A DNA stretch of 64,000 bases. It comes from Undaria pinnatifida. Lineage: Eukaryota > Sar > Phaeophyceae > Laminariales > Alariaceae. The notes beneath the pieces were generated by a model. That model saw only the letters and a program-made list of their open reading frames with translations. It was not told the DNA's origin and searched no databases. The stretch is taken from contig JABAKD010000005.1 in assembly GCA_012845835.1 (NCBI GenBank), forward strand, positions 3,829,655 through 3,893,654, given 5' to 3'. Numbering within the stretch: position 1 is the stretch's first letter; each line of letters starts with the position of its first letter. The translations under genes were made by a program, and so were the position numbers. This document shows, in pieces, positions 40,806-51,649 of the stretch.

Positions 40806-41650
40806 AACTAGGAATTTACCCATTTAAAACAAATAGAGACGCGAGAAAGTTGAAATGGCAATATAAAGTAAGGAATATGCCAGAAACAAGGTTGCCAGCC
40901 ATAGTTGATAGGGTTGTACGGGAGAAAATAACAAAAGGACGAGCTGGAATAAGATGGGATAATGTGGTCGAGAAAATATTGAAGGAGTTGGGAAGAGACC
41001 AAGAAGATATACCATCCATAGAGAAGTCTGGTGGGTACAAGACAGAATTAAAAGAAATAATATTAATAGAAGAAAGGGAAAGGTTAGCGCTAAGAAAATA
41101 AGGTAGACAAGGAGAAGGACCTAGAGATATACGGGGGAGTTGAGGGAAGATACTGGAATGGAAACGCATTTGCACGGTCCAATGGACTACGCGAAAACGC
41201 CGAAATTGCGATGTCGTGTAGGGGACCTGGACCTACCAAAAAGAAGAAAGAGATATACCAGTAGTCGGGAGGAGAAGGATGTGGATGCACATATGTGCCC
41301 GTGTGGCATAACAGAGAGTAAGGCTTGCATAGCGGGAGAATGTGAAATATGCAAGGAGGAACGGGATGCGCTGGAGGAGGAGGTGAGGAAATTACACGAA
41401 CGTGACATGGAAGAGTTTGATAGAATAGAGAGTAGCGAGAAAACGATCGCTATCCTAGGAGATAGATGGTGGCCGCAGACGGCGAAACAGGACGTGGGTA
41501 GGATACGCAAACAGTTTCTGTGTAATATATGGAAAAAGCGTAATGAGCGCCCAAACGTTGGAGATGTCTCTATTAGGAGTAGGAACGGTGCTTCGTCTCG
41601 AAAGGGATGCGTGGTCAATGGTCAAATCACTAAGGCAAGCAACAAATGAG
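40806..41650 (+). pseudogene. LINE (non-LTR retrotransposon) C-terminal coding region
   Basis: Two adjoining frames. The first (40806-41101) reads LGIYPFKTNRDARKLKWQYK, VRNMPETRLPAIVDRVVREK and TKGRAGIRWDNVVEKILKEL. The second (from 41140) reads ETHLHGPMDYAKTPKLRCRV, KTIAILGDRWWPQTAKQDVG and KKRNERPNVGDVSIRSRNGA, ending near 41650. These lie downstream of the reverse transcriptase domain in endonuclease/RT-type LINEs. A CPCG...CIAGECEIC segment may be the zinc-knuckle-like CCHC remnant. A stop and frame change near 41101 show it is dead. The 5' part is missing, as usual for target-primed insertion. From memory this family is abundant in brown algae. Confidence 0.7.
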
Positions 41651-41689
41651 TACGCTACCCCTCCCCCCCCCAACCCTTTGTTTTGTTTT

Positions 41690-42115
41690 GGCGATCACCA
41701 TGATGGATATCGAGTTAGGTCATATTTTGCGGGGTGGAGAACCCTATCTCCGCACAAGGAGAATGATCGCATCACGTAGTGTGAACATGGCAAGGCACCC
41801 ACGAGGCAGTTACATAGTAATTATACCCATCGCTGTCTCTGGAGTGGCCACACCAGAAAACAAAGTAACCCATTGGCGCTGTCATCCACAATGCAATAAA
41901 AATGGGCACACGATGCCGAATTCCGTCTTACAGCGGTTCTTGGAAGGATGCAGTTCACCCTTCATGCGACTCGCCGACCACCTCACGGCGCTTCCTTCGC
42001 GCTTGGTGCAAGCAATGCCTGCCTGGTTGGTGAAAACCCGACGTGCTCCGTCCCGGCGTAGTAGGGATGCGAGGGTCTATGGTCATACGACTACGGTCAT
42101 GCACAAACTGAGTAC
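41690..42115 (+). repeat. X repeat, most complete copy
   Basis: Starts near gatcaccatgatggatatcg and ends at catgcacaaactgagtacac with poly-C. It has one uninterrupted open frame, but the minus-strand copies at 10.7 and 43.1 kb do not conserve it, so I do not call it coding. It lies 40 bp after the LINE end. Confidence 0.7.
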
Positions 42116-42327
42116 ACCCCCCCACCCCCTCCCGTCTCCCTTCCTTCCTTCCCGTATTCCGACGGGAAAATAGGTTCGCGATAGCTCGGTCGGTCTTCTG
42201 TGAGGGACCAAGGGCTGCCAACGACGACTTCACAAGACCTGCTATACTTGGTCTGCACCCACTGTTTTGAAACACGAACTGCGTGGAACTACAGCAGTCC
42301 TGGTCCCCCTATAGTACACTTTTGTGA

Positions 42328-42548
42328 TGGAACTACGGCAGTAATGGTCCCTCTATAGTGCCGGTTAGTGCCAGCTGGAAATACCAATATGCCAGGTATA
42401 TCTATGGCGGCAAACCGGCACTAGTTTGTATGGTGCCACTATATTTGTTGCGTTCCCCCCATCTGTGCCAAGCGATTGCATAGGCACTATTAGCGGGAAG
42501 CCGGCACTACTCAACCGGCACTATATAGGGACCTACACTGCTGTAGGG
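42328..42548. mobile_element. R10 element
   Basis: actacggcagtaatggtccc with TCTATAGTGCCGG at the left and ccggcactatatagggacct with ACACTGCTGTAG at the right: about 32-bp terminal inverted repeats around a 160-bp interior. Confidence 0.75.
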
Positions 42549-42614
42549 TGGGTTAAATTCGAAGTTCCAGAAGAGTGTTTTATGCCGTTTTTCCAGGGCT
42601 TTTTTTTCTTTTTT

Positions 42615-42815
42615 TCGCGGGTCACGATCCAGCCCGCTGGTCGAGTCAGGCAGTTTTCAAAATCTCGCGGGTTGGGTTGGGTCGGGTCGGGTCGGGTCGG
42701 GTCGGGTTGGGTCTGGTCGGGTCGGGTCAGGAGGTGGTCGAACTCTCACGGGACGGGTCGGATCATCATGCCTCGACCCGACCCGCGAGTAGTGACCTGA
42801 CCCGTGAACAGCCCT
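42615..42815. repeat. GGGTC-type pentanucleotide array, degraded
   Basis: Starts with cgggtcacgatccagcccgc, then gggtcgggtcgggt. Opposite-strand cgacccgacccgcgag follows, making an inverted arrangement. 39725-39850 and 58120-58265 have the same flanking style. Confidence 0.85.
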
Positions 42816-43059
42816 GCTTTTTATCCGCTGCGAGAACTATGCTACTCTAATTTCAACTTACTATCAACACGCACCCCCATAAGGAGGGGGGGGTGATCCT
42901 CCGAGCTGATACTAGCTGCCAGATTCACTCCGGTGCTTGTCTTGTCGCTGCATCAGCCTAGCTCGCTGATCCACTCTTTTTTCTCACCAGCAGATTCTTG
43001 ACACGTGCAACCACCCACTCAACCGCCCGTGCACGGCAAGGCACGAGAGGGGGGAGGGG

Positions 43060-43510
43060 GAGGTGTACTCTTTTCATGCATAGCCGTAGTTTCGGACGGC
43101 CGTTGACCCTAGCATCCTTACAAATGTAGGACCATTGACCTTCGCATCTCTGCAAATTTGTAACATCGTTGACCCTCGCACCCCGACAATACCGGGACGG
43201 AGCGTGTCGGGTTTCCATCGCCCACGCAGGCATCGCGTGCAACAAGCGCGAAGCGCCGGGAGTTATCAGTGTAGCTACATGGAGAGCGAGCTGCATCCTA
43301 CCAAGAACCCCGTGCGAGGCGGACTACCGCACCTTGAGCTATACTTTGTTGGATATCCGACGACAGCGTCGAATGCATTTGTTTCGATTTCTGGCGTGGC
43401 CACTTCCAGAGACAATAATGGGGGACTCTATGCAACAGCCTCGCGGGTGCCCCCTTGCCTGTGGTCAAGGTTGTCCACTCCATTCAATGCGATTTAACTC
43501 GAGTTCCATC
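43060..43510 (-). repeat. X repeat, minus-strand copy
   Basis: ccgtagtttcggacggccgt, tttccatcgcccacgcaggc, atgcatttgtttcgatttct and acaataatgggggactctat match X in reverse. The poly-C tail is at its lower-coordinate end (43050). Confidence 0.65.
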
Positions 43511-43524
43511 TCGGTTGCCGTCAA

Positions 43525-43625
43525 AACATCAAAACGAGATGAAAAAAAAAAACGATACCCTGGTGGTCTAGCTCAAAACATCAAAAACGAGGAGAAAAAA
43601 AAACGATACCCTGGTGGTCTAGCTC
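43525..43625. repeat. 47-bp tandem duplication
   Basis: aacatcaaaa-cgagatgaaa, an A run, and cgataccctggtggtctagc occur twice in a row. Confidence 0.85.
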
Positions 43626-43704
43626 ACTTAGTCTACATAGTGAGAGGCGTCTTTTTACAGAGTCTTCGCCAACCGACGCCAACCCCAGAAGCGCGCGCGC
43701 GCTG

Positions 43705-43860
43705 GAAGGGGGGGGGGGGGGGGGGGGGCAGTCATCATGCACTGCCGTATTCCTGAGGAACACAGGACGAGAGCGGGGGGCGGGGCGGCACTCACGCGTT
43801 CTTGCCGCAGTGATTTGACCATTGACCACACATCCCTTTAGAGAATGAACATCGGAGGGG
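43705..43860 (-). mobile_element. X tail and LINE 3'-end scrap around poly-G
   Basis: 43708-43730 is poly-G; catgcactgccgtattcctg is an X tail; 43778-43835 is a LINE end in reverse (ttgccgcagtgatttgacca, ttgaccacac). Confidence 0.55.
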
Positions 43861-45047
43861 GGAGAGATCCACAGACAAGGACACGGTAAAAATAGGCGGG
43901 TGCTGCATAAGATACGACGCTCACGGTGATCGTTTTACCGTCGCCACCGATAACGTTGGTTATTTTTTCACAACGAGGGGCGACGCCCTCCCATACACGC
44001 CGTGCGCGTCGTCCGTAGCTGCGTCGACCGTAAACGATCCAAAGTTAGATGGCGATAATTTGTGAAAAAAAACTCAACCACGCTGAAATGAAACGGAACG
44101 GAACGCAATCAGCGAGCACGGCCGTTTCCCTGCCCTTTCCTCTGATCATCGGGGTGGAGTGATCGCAGCAACGCACTCAACGCACCGGCAAAGACAACCC
44201 ACCCCCCAGAGTTTTTGGAGTTTGCAAAGAATCCGAAGATTTCCCAGCCATCGTGGGAGAAACGGTCCCGTCCGGTAAACGCAGTATCTTCTTCTATAGA
44301 CCGTGACACGTGTTCCTGAGTGCCATCAACATGCCCCCTCGTCATTATACACGACGAGTATCATTCAGCATCCCGCCCAACCATTTTACACGACAACCGA
44401 TGCTAATATCCCCCCCTGCTCTGTGCAGGACAAGGTACGACATCGCAGGGTTGATACATTGCAATATCAGAATAGACTCACACCAAACTTAGAAACCAAG
44501 CTCAAAAACCAAAAACGTGAATGAAAACTCAAAGTCCTCCAATCAAAAACCAATCTCTCAAAGCGAATCCTCAGAGTCTCAAACAAAGTAACAGCAGCCT
44601 CATGCTGGAAACATCAACCACCTCTCGAAAGCCATTGTCTGGAAAAAACGGCATCATCCTCAAAATTAGCCAGGAAAAACGACTTTTTCTCCGGATTCAT
44701 AAGTAACAAGAACTCCAATTTTTTGCATATCTTTCGAATTGCGTTGTTTGTTATCATTTTCTTTGGCTTGGGAGGGAGAGTTAGTTGCCGACATATCGAT
44801 CGCAGCATGCACTTCTGTGGCATGCCCACTCATCTTTGCCCATAATCACGCATCTCCCTCCCTTCACTGTCAGGGTATTGGCACAGAAATCACGAATGCC
44901 ACAGTCTGTTCGCGTGTTCTACCAGTCTGTCAACACCGTCCCGAGCTGTATTATCCACTTGGTACTGTCACTGACGCCATCAACCAAACGCCGCCATGCT
45001 GCTGCAATCAATGTTAGTTCTTCAACCATACAACATGAACCAAAACG
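43861..45047. other. No supported gene
   Basis: A minus-strand open frame at 44109-44345 (including GRDRFSHDGWEIFGFFANSK) looks protein-like but has no known motif and no context. Two short plus-strand frames are not supported. Confidence 0.25.
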
Positions 45048-45815
45048 CCTACAGGTTGATTCACGTTAAAACCCCCAATTTTATTCCCCGGCGACCGACG
45101 AATGTCCACGCCGCTTTTTTGATTCATACCGTGAATTTTTCACACGTCTTCTATGTGCCATTGCGAAGACCTCACCTTTTTTTTTTGTTTTTTGCCGGAT
45201 TTTTCGTCAGTTAAGATTTTCGGAAAAGTAGACCACCTTAGCCCAAATATTTCGGTCGAAAAAAAACAAGAAAGGAACAAAAAAATTGGAGGTCAGACCT
45301 CGGGATGGGCATGTAGAACACGCGTGCAAAATTTCAGGGTCTATTTCATCAAAAACGGCGAGGACACGTATACTTTTGTGCGTAAAAATGGGTAAGATAC
45401 GTGATTTCCTCCAAAAGACTTGGCTTTGGTGTAGGATCCAGTTTTTCGCTAGATTCTGCCTAATGTTGAACACAGGCAGGTCAGATGTTCGATTTTTTGC
45501 GCGAAAATTTCCACAGACATGCCGTGGAGTACGTCCAACCGGATCGTGCAAAATGCGCCGCAATTTGTTTCTCGCCCCCACTTAGAAAAAGCCTGAATAT
45601 CATTGAAAAATATGATGGCCTGTCATTGATTGGTCGACATGAGTTTCGCTCATAGAGACAGCCCGAGGCCGCTAAAAAACAAAACTGGCCCTGTCACCCT
45701 CTTCCACTGCCCGTGGGGGCCAGTATGATACCAAATATTCACTATTTGACTAGATATTGCGAGCGGCATTCGTGGGGGAGAGAATTTGTTTTTCTTTACT
45801 TGAACCAGCCCATAC
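45048..45815 (+). mobile_element. R8 element, about 770 bp, large internal hairpin
   Basis: A second copy lies inverted at 59187-59937. Imperfect ends acaggttgattcacgttaaa and acttgaaccagcccatacg. The segment 45100-45175 (gaatttttcacacgtcttct, gcgaagacctcacc) pairs with 45285-45365 (gaggtcagacctcgggatgg, aaatttcagggtctat), a fold-back arm of about 70 bp. Confidence 0.65.
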
Positions 45816-45841
45816 GTAATTCTCTCTCGCAAACAAAGACA

Positions 45842-46259
45842 TGCTCACTTTTTCTTTGTTCGGTTCCCGAACTCTAACAATTTTTCCATTACTCCCGATT
45901 TCCTCGAGACACCAGTCCCCAGTACGGGACCTAGCTGAACCAGGAAAATAGAACGAAACTCCGTACTATACCGAAACGCAACCAACCGCAGAAATTCGAT
46001 GTACTTGTATGTATTCCGCACGCTGTACGATGAAATGTGCAACATGTAGCGGCAGGACATTGAGCTGCTCAAAAACTCGAAACAAACAACAAATAGCTAC
46101 GGGTACTGATATAAGTATACTGATAAAAGTTTACCAGGTGCCGAAGTCTCCTGAAAATTGCATTATCTCTGCTGGCATACAGGAGGGCATGTCTGTCGAA
46201 ACAGACTAAATCTCGAACAACAGACAATTAATAGCTCCCCAAAAAACTGACGAACAACA
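45842..46259 (-). mobile_element. Possible 3' LTR of the Copia element
   Basis: Directly after the polyprotein end, the minus strand has AGAGCGAGGG (possible polypurine tract) followed by TGTTGTTCGTCAG. A matching CA end could be AAAGTGAGCA at 45842. No second LTR exists for comparison, so this is weak. Confidence 0.3.
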
Positions 46260-46299
46260 CCCTCGCTCTAAAACCAAGATACAACTACCGCCATCCCAA

Positions 46300-46880
46300 A
46301 AAAGCGCATGGGATATCCATCAGAAAGCCCCGGTTACAGGAAAAAGTCGTGTACATCAGTTGAGCGGGTTTGTCAAGAAATCTGCATGCTGATCGCCTGA
46401 CGCTACATTGAGTAATGACAAAACTGCCCCTTAAAAAGAAGCTCCCGCAAAAAGCGGTGTCGCGCATCGATGTGCTTCGAGTTCTGCATGCACACTGGGT
46501 TTTTGCGCCAGGTGCTTTGCGCCCTCGTTATCCTCGAAAGCCGCAATGCACGTCGCACGAAACTCCGGGTAAACAAAATAGAACACACAAATAAAACAAA
46601 AATAAATAAATAATACATTTTGTACAGTAAAATACACACATACCGCATGAATATTGCCTCCTTGATGGTGTCGTGCCAGTCCTGAATACTCGGCCCCAGT
46701 CGTCGAGAGCGTGACGCATATATCTATTCTCGGAAGCCAGCACACTCATTCCCCCGCACACATTATAGCACCACCTGAAACCGAACCCCTGTCAGTTGGC
46801 TTTTCTGGCATGGTCAGCATCTGCAAACGCTACCAGCTCAACTCTACTGACCCTTCTGGAAAGTAACGCCGAATCTCTCG
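46300..46880 (-). pseudogene. Copia RNase H
   Basis: Pieces in order: AFADADHARKAN, VTLSTTGAEYSGLARHHQGG, CIAAFEDNEGAKHLAQKPSV, then in another frame NSKHIDARHRFLRELLFKGQ, and RRSACRFLDKPAQLM with GFLMDIPCAF. These correspond to the conserved DAD, S-T-x-A-E-Y, D-N-x-x-(A/S), K-H-I-(D)-x-(R)-x-H-(F)-(L)-R-E and D-x-(L)-T-K-P blocks. An AT-rich stretch of about 55-65 bp (46585-46650) that other Copia proteins lack is inserted between the second and third blocks. Several stops and shifts. Confidence 0.8.
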
Positions 46881-47006
46881 TAGAAAACTCCTACTCTAAA
46901 AGACCAAGCGCTGCCCTCCAGTGTACCTTCCTCGGCTGATTCGCGTACCTTGCTACCGCTCTCACCTTTTTTTCTTTTGAATATCCGGTCGTGTTTACTT
47001 CACGAG

Positions 47007-47735
47007 TCACATCAAGCACCCGACCAACTCGCGAAAAGACCAATCACCCACAGGTTCGTTCTTGTCGAACACCTCGAGCTTCAGACCAGTCGAAAGCGGG
47101 GTACTCCTCCCAGAACTGACATCAAACCTCGCCGCGGTGTTTTCAGCGAAAGCTTGTTGCGAAAACGTCAAAGTACCAGCACCCCAATCCCCCGCAAAAC
47201 GACGACCAGCACACCACCGCAACTCGCCCAGATTGTTGATCGGGACAAGGCGTTGAAGGTCTTCACATAACTGATCGCACCTAGCCTCAAGTCCTGCTGC
47301 AAATATATCATCCACATGAACTACTGTTACAATGGAAACAGAGCCCAAGTCGATCAGTCGCAAGACACGCATCAGCGTAGCACTGGGCAAATTCAAGAAG
47401 GTGTGGGTGAGTAGATGGTTGTGCCACGACCCCGACGCGTGTTTCAAGCCGCAGAGACTGCGGTTCAACCTGACTACCTTACTTACCAAACGTTTCGCCG
47501 CAATCATGGGGTAGTCGCCAAGAAACATGTTCTGCAGACTCCACTGGACGAACGCTTTCTCGGCGTCAAAATGACACAAGTCCAAGCCCAACTCGCACGC
47601 AATAGCACCCAGCAAACGAAAAAAAGACGCCGAAGGCGTCGGGGGGCAAATACCTCAAAGAAGTCAATACCCTCACACTGCTTAAAAGCTCGTGTCACCA
47701 GTCTTGCTTTCGCCCGGACCACAGAGCCATGCTCG
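47007..47735 (-). pseudogene. Copia reverse transcriptase
   Basis: KARLVTRAFKQCEGIDFFEV with FAP (47722-47600 frame), then after a shift LGLDLCHFDAEKAFVQWSLQ, VVRLNRSLCGLKHASGSWHN, VTVVHVDDIFAAGLEARCDQ and LQRLVPINNLGELRWCAGRR. The catalytic (Y/F)VDD block reads HVDD, with both aspartates intact. FDAEKAF is the first catalytic aspartate block. Residue order and spacing are standard for Ty1/Copia. Upstream, 47792-47900 reads TPKSYAEACVDEYSVIWRQR, the usual start of the RT region. Confidence 0.85.
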
Positions 47736-48721
47736 TTGAATTTCCAGGCGAATGCCGACTTCGCCGAGATGACGTTCAGGCCGCCCGGTTGCTATGTTTC
47801 CCCGAACGCACCCGCGCTCACCAGCCCACGGCACTCCTTGTCCATCCTCTGCCTCCAGATGACCGAATACTCGTCCACACACGCTTCAGCATACGACTTC
47901 GGCGTTGAAAGGTCGCTCACCGGGCGTGTGGGAAGGGGGGGGCATTCGTGCGGTGAGGCCTGGTGGACAAGTATATGACCTACACTATACCCTCCCGCGT
48001 TGCCAACAACGACCGCAGCCCATGTCCCGCAGCCTCTCGGTAACGCGCAGTCTCCCGCCTGGTCTTGCCTCTCATGCACATCGTCATCCTCTGGGTCCGT
48101 GTTATCATTACCCAGCTCCCGGGCAGCACGCTGTGGAAGCTGTGGCTGCGGTGACTGTATCGGCGGCGGCAGCGGCGACGATGGCGGCGGCGGTAACGAT
48201 GGCGGTGGCAGCAGCGGTGATGGTAACGGTGGCAGCGACGGCGGTGGTGACGGCGGTGGGGGTGGCAGCGGAGGCGGAGGCGGCGATGATGACGGCGGTT
48301 GCGACGGCAACAGTGGGGTAGGCGACGGCGGCTCGGACCATCCTCTGGGATCTCCCAGAGGCTCCGGGGTACCCGGGGACGGCGGTGGTGACGGTGGTGG
48401 CGGAGGGCTCTCCTCCTCCGGAGGCGGTAACCTCAAGAACAGTTGCCTCGGGTTCTCCCAAAGAACGTCGCGGGAGTACGACTTCCGTCCAGACCGGCAG
48501 GATCTTGCAACAGTCTGCCAAGTGGTGTTTTCCGCCATTCAGGTAGAAACAAGCCTCTACCTTGGGCCCCGACTTCACGGTCCAATACCGGTTTCAAGAA
48601 CATGAGTAGCCGCGCACACGTCGCTCTTCCGTGGAACTTCTGGTATGACGAGTGCATGTCCAGCTTGTCCCTGGCCCTTGCCGCCGCCGTGTTGATCACT
48701 TCGCTGGCGTACTTGCACGCC

Positions 48722-49256
48722 TCAGTCCATAGGGGCTGCGTCGGCGGCATCTCCGAACAGAACGGGGGCCTCCAGGCGGGACGCCGTCGCAAGCTCCAGC
48801 GTCATGGCTATGCGCCGCTTGACCACGCCGTCATGCTTCGGAGCACCAACAGGCGTGCACTCGCAGAGGATGCCACGCTCGTTGAGCATTGCCACGAACT
48901 CCGGGTTGACGAACTCGGTACCGTTGTCCGAGCGAACACACTCCCACGATGGACGGGACACCCTTGGCAACGATGTCCGCCAGAAAACCAGCAAAGACCA
49001 TCGGAACGTCGGACTTCCGTTCCAAGAAATACGGCCATCCCATCCGCGAGTAGTCGTCGACGATCGTCATCAAGTACTGAGCACGACCGGCAGACGTAGG
49101 TTGTTGCCCCGACAGATTCACGAAAAGACGCTCCAGAGGCCTGGTGGAGCGGCGCTCGGTCGTCCACGGCACCATCATCCTCCTCCCGTTCGCCGCAAAA
49201 CACCCAGCACAGGAAACCAACGCTCCGAAAATCTTAGTGCCCATTTGGCGCGCCAT
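48722..49256 (-). pseudogene. Copia pre-integrase and integrase
   Basis: Frame 1: SCAGCFAANGRRMMVPWTTE, STRPLERLFVNLSGQQPTSA, YLMTIVDDYSRMGWPYFLER. Frame 2: VRSDNGTEFVNPEFVAMLNE, RGILCECTPVGAPKHDGVVK. This gives the D...D...E-type core (DDYSR, SDNGTEF, and a terminal Glu position now read as K in HDGVVK, normally Q-N-G-V-V-E). Frames change near 48990. Further integrase C-terminal pieces (ASEVINTAAARARDKLDMHS) follow at 48600-48720. Confidence 0.85.
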
Positions 49257-49668
49257 CTCACGTTATCGAAGCCAATTCCAGATCCTCCCTTCGTCTTCCC
49301 TCTCTTCGGAAGCTCCTCATATAACCCCTCCCTTCTCTCCTTCAACCCGGAACGTCCCTCCCCCAGGCAGCTACATCAACTCCACTTCCCCTTTCACCTC
49401 CTTCTCTGCGAAAGGTCCTTAACCCCCCCCTCCCCCCCCTGAATGAGAGCATCCCTCCCCCCCTTCCCGCGAACGCCTACTCCATTCCCCAGGCATTAAA
49501 ACTCCCCTAGTTCATCGACCCTCGGGACGGCCCTCCGGCTGCCGCCCCCTCCTTCCTCCATCGTCGCCCAAAGACAAACACCACCTCCACAGCGTGAGCT
49601 CCCGCAGAGCCCTCATGTCTCGACCCTACCACCCCAAAAGCTCATCAAAATTTCCCTCAGCCCCCCCC
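49257..49668. other. CT-rich sequence without a gene
   Basis: Low-complexity pyrimidine-rich stretch between the truncated Copia end and an R1 element. Confidence 0.4.
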
Positions 49669-50029
49669 GACACATGCTGCCGTAGAGGGGGCGCACCATT
49701 TTATTTCTCTGAGGTTCCTCGCTTGAGGATCTCTGCACCGTCTCAACCCAAGCAATCTGACTTGGGGACGAAACAAAGGTGCTGCCCGATGAGCTGTCCC
49801 ATGGGTGGCCTCTGGGTATGCAACAAAAGTCTAGAAAAACAAAAAATTAACGAAATTCCGTCGATTTCGGTTTGTCAACGCCTTAACACCTGGAAACCCT
49901 TTTTGGGGACAAACTTGCTTGAAGTTAGTATAGGGAGGGATTTGGGGTCTCTAAAGCGGTTAAGGAGCGCCCGTCGTTCAGAAAACGTTTTATCAGCAAA
50001 AACGTGCTATCTCTATCGTAGCATGCGTC
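49669..50029 (+). mobile_element. R1 element carrying R3
   Basis: gacacatgctgccgtagagg to ctctatcgtagcatgcgtc. R3 at 49876-49963 occupies the TTAA of the usual GGTTAAGG motif. Confidence 0.78.
49876..49963 (+). mobile_element. R3 element nested in R1
   Basis: caacgccttaacacctggaa to ggggtctctaaagcggttaa; the right TTAA is intact. Confidence 0.72.
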
Positions 50030-50114
50030 CCCCCTGCCAGTAGACCCCCCCACAACTGAGTGCATCCCCCCCCCCCTCCCCCCCCTCCCCGCCAGAAAAC
50101 GCCTCCCCCCCTCC

Positions 50115-50663
50115 GAGTCGTCCCACGCTAGGGGTGCAGCGGATTCTAAGTATTTTCTGAGCTGCTAACATGAGGGGCAGCTCGATATCTAACCCGAGAC
50201 ATGGCATTCGTTCGCGCAACCCGGCCAGCATTTCTACGCGCCAGTTGAAAAGTCAACCATTGTACTCGTCCTACGATAGAGGTGTGCACCACTTTTTTTT
50301 CTCTTTTGAGGTTCCTGAATTTGGGAGCTTAAGACAACCCTCTCCCAGAAAAAAACCGACTTGGAGAAAAACGAAACCGCCCTGAAAACCGGACGAACAA
50401 TCCAAAAAATGACCTATTAATAGGTAAAACAGCGAGAATCATTGCAAAAAAACGGGGAAAAAAAAAAAGGCCTCTGTTTCCGACAATTTTGGGGTCAAAG
50501 AAGCCGTCATCCAGAAACGATTTAGGCCAAAAATAATACCATGGTATACACCTCTATCGTAGCATGCGTCCATAAAAACTCGTAAACTCATCATACTAAC
50601 AGACAGCTCAAGCGGTCATTACATTTTGGCCCAAAAAGCGCAACCCCTACCGTTGGTCGACTC
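50115..50663 (+). mobile_element. R6 element carrying an R1 insertion
   Basis: gagtcgtcccacgctagggg at the left, aacccctaccgttggtcgactc at the right. R1 interrupts it at 50264-50570. actcgt occurs on both sides of the insert (50263-50268 and near 50579). Confidence 0.75.
50264..50570 (+). mobile_element. R1 element nested in R6
   Basis: actcgtcctacgatagaggt to cctctatcgtagcatgcgtc. Shows R1 was active after this R6 copy inserted. Confidence 0.78.
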
Positions 50664-50821
50664 CCGGAATCCCTTCCCCCAAGCGCTACAATACGTCTAT
50701 TCGTTCTTCGACCTGGGGGATGGCTCCCATCCCCGCCGCCCCGCCCCGTCGCCCCCCCTCGACGGAACGCCTTCTCTCTCCGGAACGCCCCCGTCCCTCC
50801 CCGCCAAGGCTCTACAACTCT

Positions 50822-51090
50822 TTAGTTTTCGATCCTTCGGACGGCTGTCGCGCAGGTGCCGTCGCCACCTCCCCTTCCCCCTTCTTCAGCCGTTGTTGTC
50901 GCCGTTCAGATACGGCCGGCGTCTCCAGTGCGTTAGTCCCTGCAGAGCCCTGCCCTTTCGACAGGCAACTGGCGGAGGGGTACGCGTACCTGGTGGTTGT
51001 GCGCCGCCGCATCGTTTCGACAGGCGGTTCGCCAATCGAGGCGGGCGTGCTTGCTGGCGGTGTCGATGACCGGGTCGACACAACGCTCGA
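50822..51090 (+). CDS. Coding-like island of unknown function
   Basis: After a pyrimidine-rich lead and acaactctttag, one frame reads FDPSDGCRA, and from 50918 SDTAGVSSALVPAEPCPFDR, QLAEGYAYLVVVRRRIVSTG, GSPIEAGVLAGGVDDRVDTT. Codon choice (GC-rich third positions) and the peptide look genuine. The stretch 50863-50917 between (gtgccg ... gttcag) could be a very short intron. No family is recognised and no start or end is firm. It may be one or two exons of an unknown gene, or part of the GAF gene far downstream. Confidence 0.35.
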
Positions 51091-51394
51091 CCCCCCCCCC
51101 CGTCCCCCCCCTTCCTTCACTAACTTATATTCCTCCTCCTTCAGCTTGTCCTCCCCTCCCTGCTCCATGTCGAGAAGGGAATCAACCGGTGGGCAGAAGC
51201 GGTTTCAGATGCACGAGGAAGGGAAGACATCAGCAATGGCCCAGAAGGACTGCAGAGAAGTTTAACGAGAGAAAATGTGAAAAAAGTGCGTAGCTAAACT
51301 TTAAGAACAGAGACGCAGCAGGGGCAGACCAAACCGTGAGCGGATGTGTGAAAGAACGGGGGAGGAGGGATGTTCACCGTGGTGGACATTTTTA

Positions 51395-51480
51395 TAAAAA
51401 TTGGAAAAGGTCAGCTGTGAGTACGACCGATTGAATGGTTGACACTCAACTTTGCAAGCTGCGTGGTACATCTATGTTTC
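51395..51480 (-). repeat. Y repeat fragment
   Basis: Minus strand: CACGCAGCTTGCAAAGTTGAG, then TACTCACAGCTGACCTTTTC. The start codon is TTG and the frame breaks. Confidence 0.5.
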
Positions 51481-51649
51481 GCTAATGTACAGCAGTAGTT
51501 GCACAAAATTTATGGAAGGTCGTTCGCGCGTGTTATATAGTTGATCCTCATGAAAGAAAGATATAGGTCGTTGACTCCCCTGGAGGTTGTCAGGGTCAAC
51601 AGGTAGGATTGAATTTCGAAAAATGAGTGCGCAACGAAGAGGCGGAGAG

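Larger units (their letters stand above)
46280..49256 (-). mobile_element. 5'-truncated Copia (Ty1-type) retrotransposon
   Basis: Minus-strand domain order from high to low coordinates: pre-integrase zinc region, integrase, proline-rich linker, reverse transcriptase, RNase H. This is Copia order, not Gypsy. It begins inside the pre-integrase region near 49256, so gag, protease and the 5' LTR are absent. At least five frame changes make it dead. Flanked on the left by an R8 element. Confidence 0.85.

Noticed and set aside
48000..48605. Gly-rich plus-strand ORF opposite the Copia element
   Set aside because: It is the antisense of the proline-rich linker of the minus-strand polyprotein.
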